In this document: in pieces, positions 43,537 through 44,942 of the stretch | Layout: each line of letters opens with the position of its first letter | Numbering within the stretch: the first letter of the stretch is position 1 | From: an uncultured Bacteroidales bacterium | GTDB lineage: Bacteria; Bacteroidota; Bacteroidia; Bacteroidales; UBA932 | NCBI GenBank assembly: GCA_947302175.1 | Contig: CAMYVB010000016.1 | Coordinates: forward strand, 1-44,942 | Length of the DNA stretch: 44,942 nucleotides | Direction: 5' to 3' | Program-made: the position numbers and the translations under genes | Notes under the pieces: model-generated | Database searches by the model: none | What the model was told of the DNA's origin: nothing | What the model saw: only the letters and a program-made list of their open reading frames with translations

Positions 43537-44942
43537 ATGACGCCCCTTGAAGACACCATAGTCGCACCCGCCACCCTGCCCGGAACGGGTGCGATTACCG
43601 TTATCCGCCTCGCGGGTCCGGACGCTTTCGCGCTTGCGGACAAAGTGTTCCGCTCAGGGGCAGGTTCGCTTAGCGATGCTCCCGGGGGCGTTTTGCGCCA
43701 TGGCTTTGCAGTCAGCGAAGACGGCTCGGTGCTCGATGAAGTGGTGGTGTCGCTTTTCAGGGCGCCTCATTCCTACACTGGGGAGGACTGCGTGGAGTTT
43801 TCCTGCCATGCTTCGCCTTACGTCGCTTCGGCTCTTGTTTCGCGGCTTTGCGCCCTTGGCGCCCGCCATGCCGAGGCTGGTGAATTCACGCGCCGCGCTT
43901 TCCTTAACGGCAAGATGGACCTTGCGCAGGCTGAGTCAGTCGCCGACATTATAGCTGCTGAATCTTCCTCGCAGCTCAGGCTCGCCATGAACCAGCTTCG
44001 CGGCGGTTATTCAAAGGAGTTAAAGGATTTGCGAGAGTCTCTGCTTGAGCTCACTGCGCTGCTTGAGTTGGAGCTTGACTTTAGCGAGGAAGAGGTGGAA
44101 TTCGCCTCGCGCTCCAAGCTCGAGCTGCTGTGCAGTGCAGCCGCAATTCGCTGCCGCTCGCTTGCCGATTCCTTCCGCATTGGCAACGCAGTTCGCACGG
44201 GAATTCCCGTGGCGATTGCCGGAGAGCCCAACAGCGGCAAGAGTACGCTGCTTAATACCCTTTTGGGCGACGACAGGGCCATTGTCACTGATATTCCCGG
44301 CACCACGCGCGACACCCTCGAAGAGACTTGTGTCGTGGACGGGCTGCTCTTCCGCTTTATCGACACCGCCGGCATACGCGAAAGCGCCGACAAGGTCGAG
44401 ACGCTCGGTATTGAGCGCACTTTCAAGAAGATTTCCCAGGCTCAGATAGTGCTTTATCTGGTCGATTTGACGCTCCCTTTGGATGCAATTCGCTCTTCCG
44501 TGGGGCGTGTCATGGGGCTCGTTGATTTCAGCTGCCAGAAACTCGTCATCTTGGCGAATAAGGCTGATTTAGTGGCTGCTAACAAAAATGTTAACAATAT
44601 AAACGATATTGTTTCATCGTTTGGTTTGGAGGGTGTTGACGTGCCTGTTATAAAGCTTTCCGCTAAGTCAGGCGAAGGGCTCGACAATCTCCGTAAAGAG
44701 CTTGTTTCAGGGCTCTCCGAGAGGCTTTCCAGCTCAGTTTTGGTGACCAACGCGCGTCACGCTTCCGCCCTATCCGCCGCAGCCGACAGTTTGGAAGCTG
44801 TACGCCGCGGCCTCAGCCTCCAGATTAGCGGCGACCTCCTCGCCGAAGACCTTCGCGACGCCCTTCGGTCTCTAGGCACCATCACCGGCGAAGTCACCAC
44901 CGACGAAGTCCTCGGCACCATCTTCTCCCGCTTCTGCATCGG
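43537..44942 (+). CDS. mnmE: tRNA modification GTPase MnmE (cut by window end)
   Basis: With MnmG, installs the carboxymethylaminomethyl group on wobble U34 of certain tRNAs. 468 codons are visible and the frame is open to the window edge. The N-terminal tetrahydrofolate-binding domain begins MTPLEDTIVAPATLPGTGAI. The G domain shows P-loop GEPNSGKS (229-236), DIPGTTRD, DTAGIRES and NKAD. The window ends within FCIG, and since the family C-terminus is FCIGK, only about one residue and the stop are missing. ATG at 43537 starts 3 bp after the rho stop, suggesting co-transcription. Confidence 0.96.
   Translation, partial: MTPLEDTIVAPATLPGTGAITVIRLAGPDAFALADKVFRSGAGSLSDAPGGVLRHGFAVSEDGSVLDEVVVSLFRAPHSYTGEDCVEFSCHASPYVASALVSRLCALGARHAEAGEFTRRAFLNGKMDLAQAESVADIIAAESSSQLRLAMNQLRGGYSKELKDLRESLLELTALLELELDFSEEEVEFASRSKLELLCSAAAIRCRSLADSFRIGNAVRTGIPVAIAGEPNSGKSTLLNTLLGDDRAIVTDIPGTTRDTLEETCVVDGLLFRFIDTAGIRESADKVETLGIERTFKKISQAQIVLYLVDLTLPLDAIRSSVGRVMGLVDFSCQKLVILANKADLVAANKNVNNINDIVSSFGLEGVDVPVIKLSAKSGEGLDNLRKELVSGLSERLSSSVLVTNARHASALSAAADSLEAVRRGLSLQISGDLLAEDLRDALRSLGTITGEVTTDEVLGTIFSRFCI

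Noticed and set aside
44900..44942. Truncation of mnmE
   Set aside because: The frame is simply cut by the window end; the final FCIG matches the family C-terminus.

Overview
This 44.9 kb window is chromosomal DNA from a GC-rich member of the Bacteroidota, most likely order Bacteroidales (an Alistipes/Rikenellaceae-like or Cryptobacteroides-like gut or rumen lineage; the genus is inference). The reasons are direct: start codons lack Shine-Dalgarno sequences; several intergenic regions carry the Bacteroidota -7 box TAnnTTTG, often with a TTG/TTTG about 18-20 bp upstream; and the gene set includes a PPi-dependent phosphofructokinase, a Rho with a long disordered insert, a Bacteroidota-type LptD, lipoproteins and S9 peptidases.

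Layout. (1) 1-3.2 kb, minus strand: an unassigned lipoprotein, a DEDDy 3'-5' exonuclease, an RlmI-type rRNA methyltransferase and tRNA-Cys. (2) 3.2-4.3 kb: a divergent His-rich CDF metal exporter ending in a strong, probably bidirectional terminator. (3) 4.3-9.8 kb, minus strand: HerA-like ATPase, DAACS symporter, AraM-like dehydrogenase and L-rhamnose isomerase, tightly spaced and probably one operon. (4) 9.8-18.7 kb, plus strand: a secreted or surface accessory block with an acidic hypothetical protein, an S9 peptidase, an outer-membrane-protein tail remnant, a double-propeller sialidase, a DUF4886-CE15 fusion esterase, a tandem hairpin repeat and a CE1-type esterase. (5) 18.7-29.7 kb, plus strand: pfp, ligA, a YihY/BrkB membrane protein, rel, an Ig-like lipoprotein, a beta-barrel protein and ispG, nearly gapless. 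(6) 29.7-33.0 kb, minus strand: rsfS-ftsH-cdsA, overlapping. (7) 33.1-37.2 kb: birA (plus) converging on dnaA-pepD-rpe (minus). (8) 37.2-44.9 kb: a T-rich gap next to dnaA, then a cell-wall amidase (minus) divergent from lptD (plus), rho, and mnmE, which runs off the window end just before its last codon.

How the parts work together. Most of the window is housekeeping: replication (dnaA, ligA), stringent response (rel), ribosome and tRNA quality (rlmI, rsfS, mnmE), envelope building (cdsA, ftsH, amidase, lptD) and isoprenoid synthesis (ispG). The 10-19 kb block looks like a small glycan and glycoprotein scavenging set (peptidase, sialidase, glucuronoyl-esterase-like and feruloyl-esterase-like enzymes) with no SusC/SusD pair in the window. 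Only a 35-codon outer-membrane-barrel tail between the peptidase and the sialidase hints at a lost receptor. I saw no CRISPR array, prophage, insertion sequence or defence system. The most unusual signals are the two face-to-face promoter pairs with identical geometry, the tandem hairpin repeat with compensatory changes, and several enzymes whose catalytic or substrate-selecting residues have been replaced.
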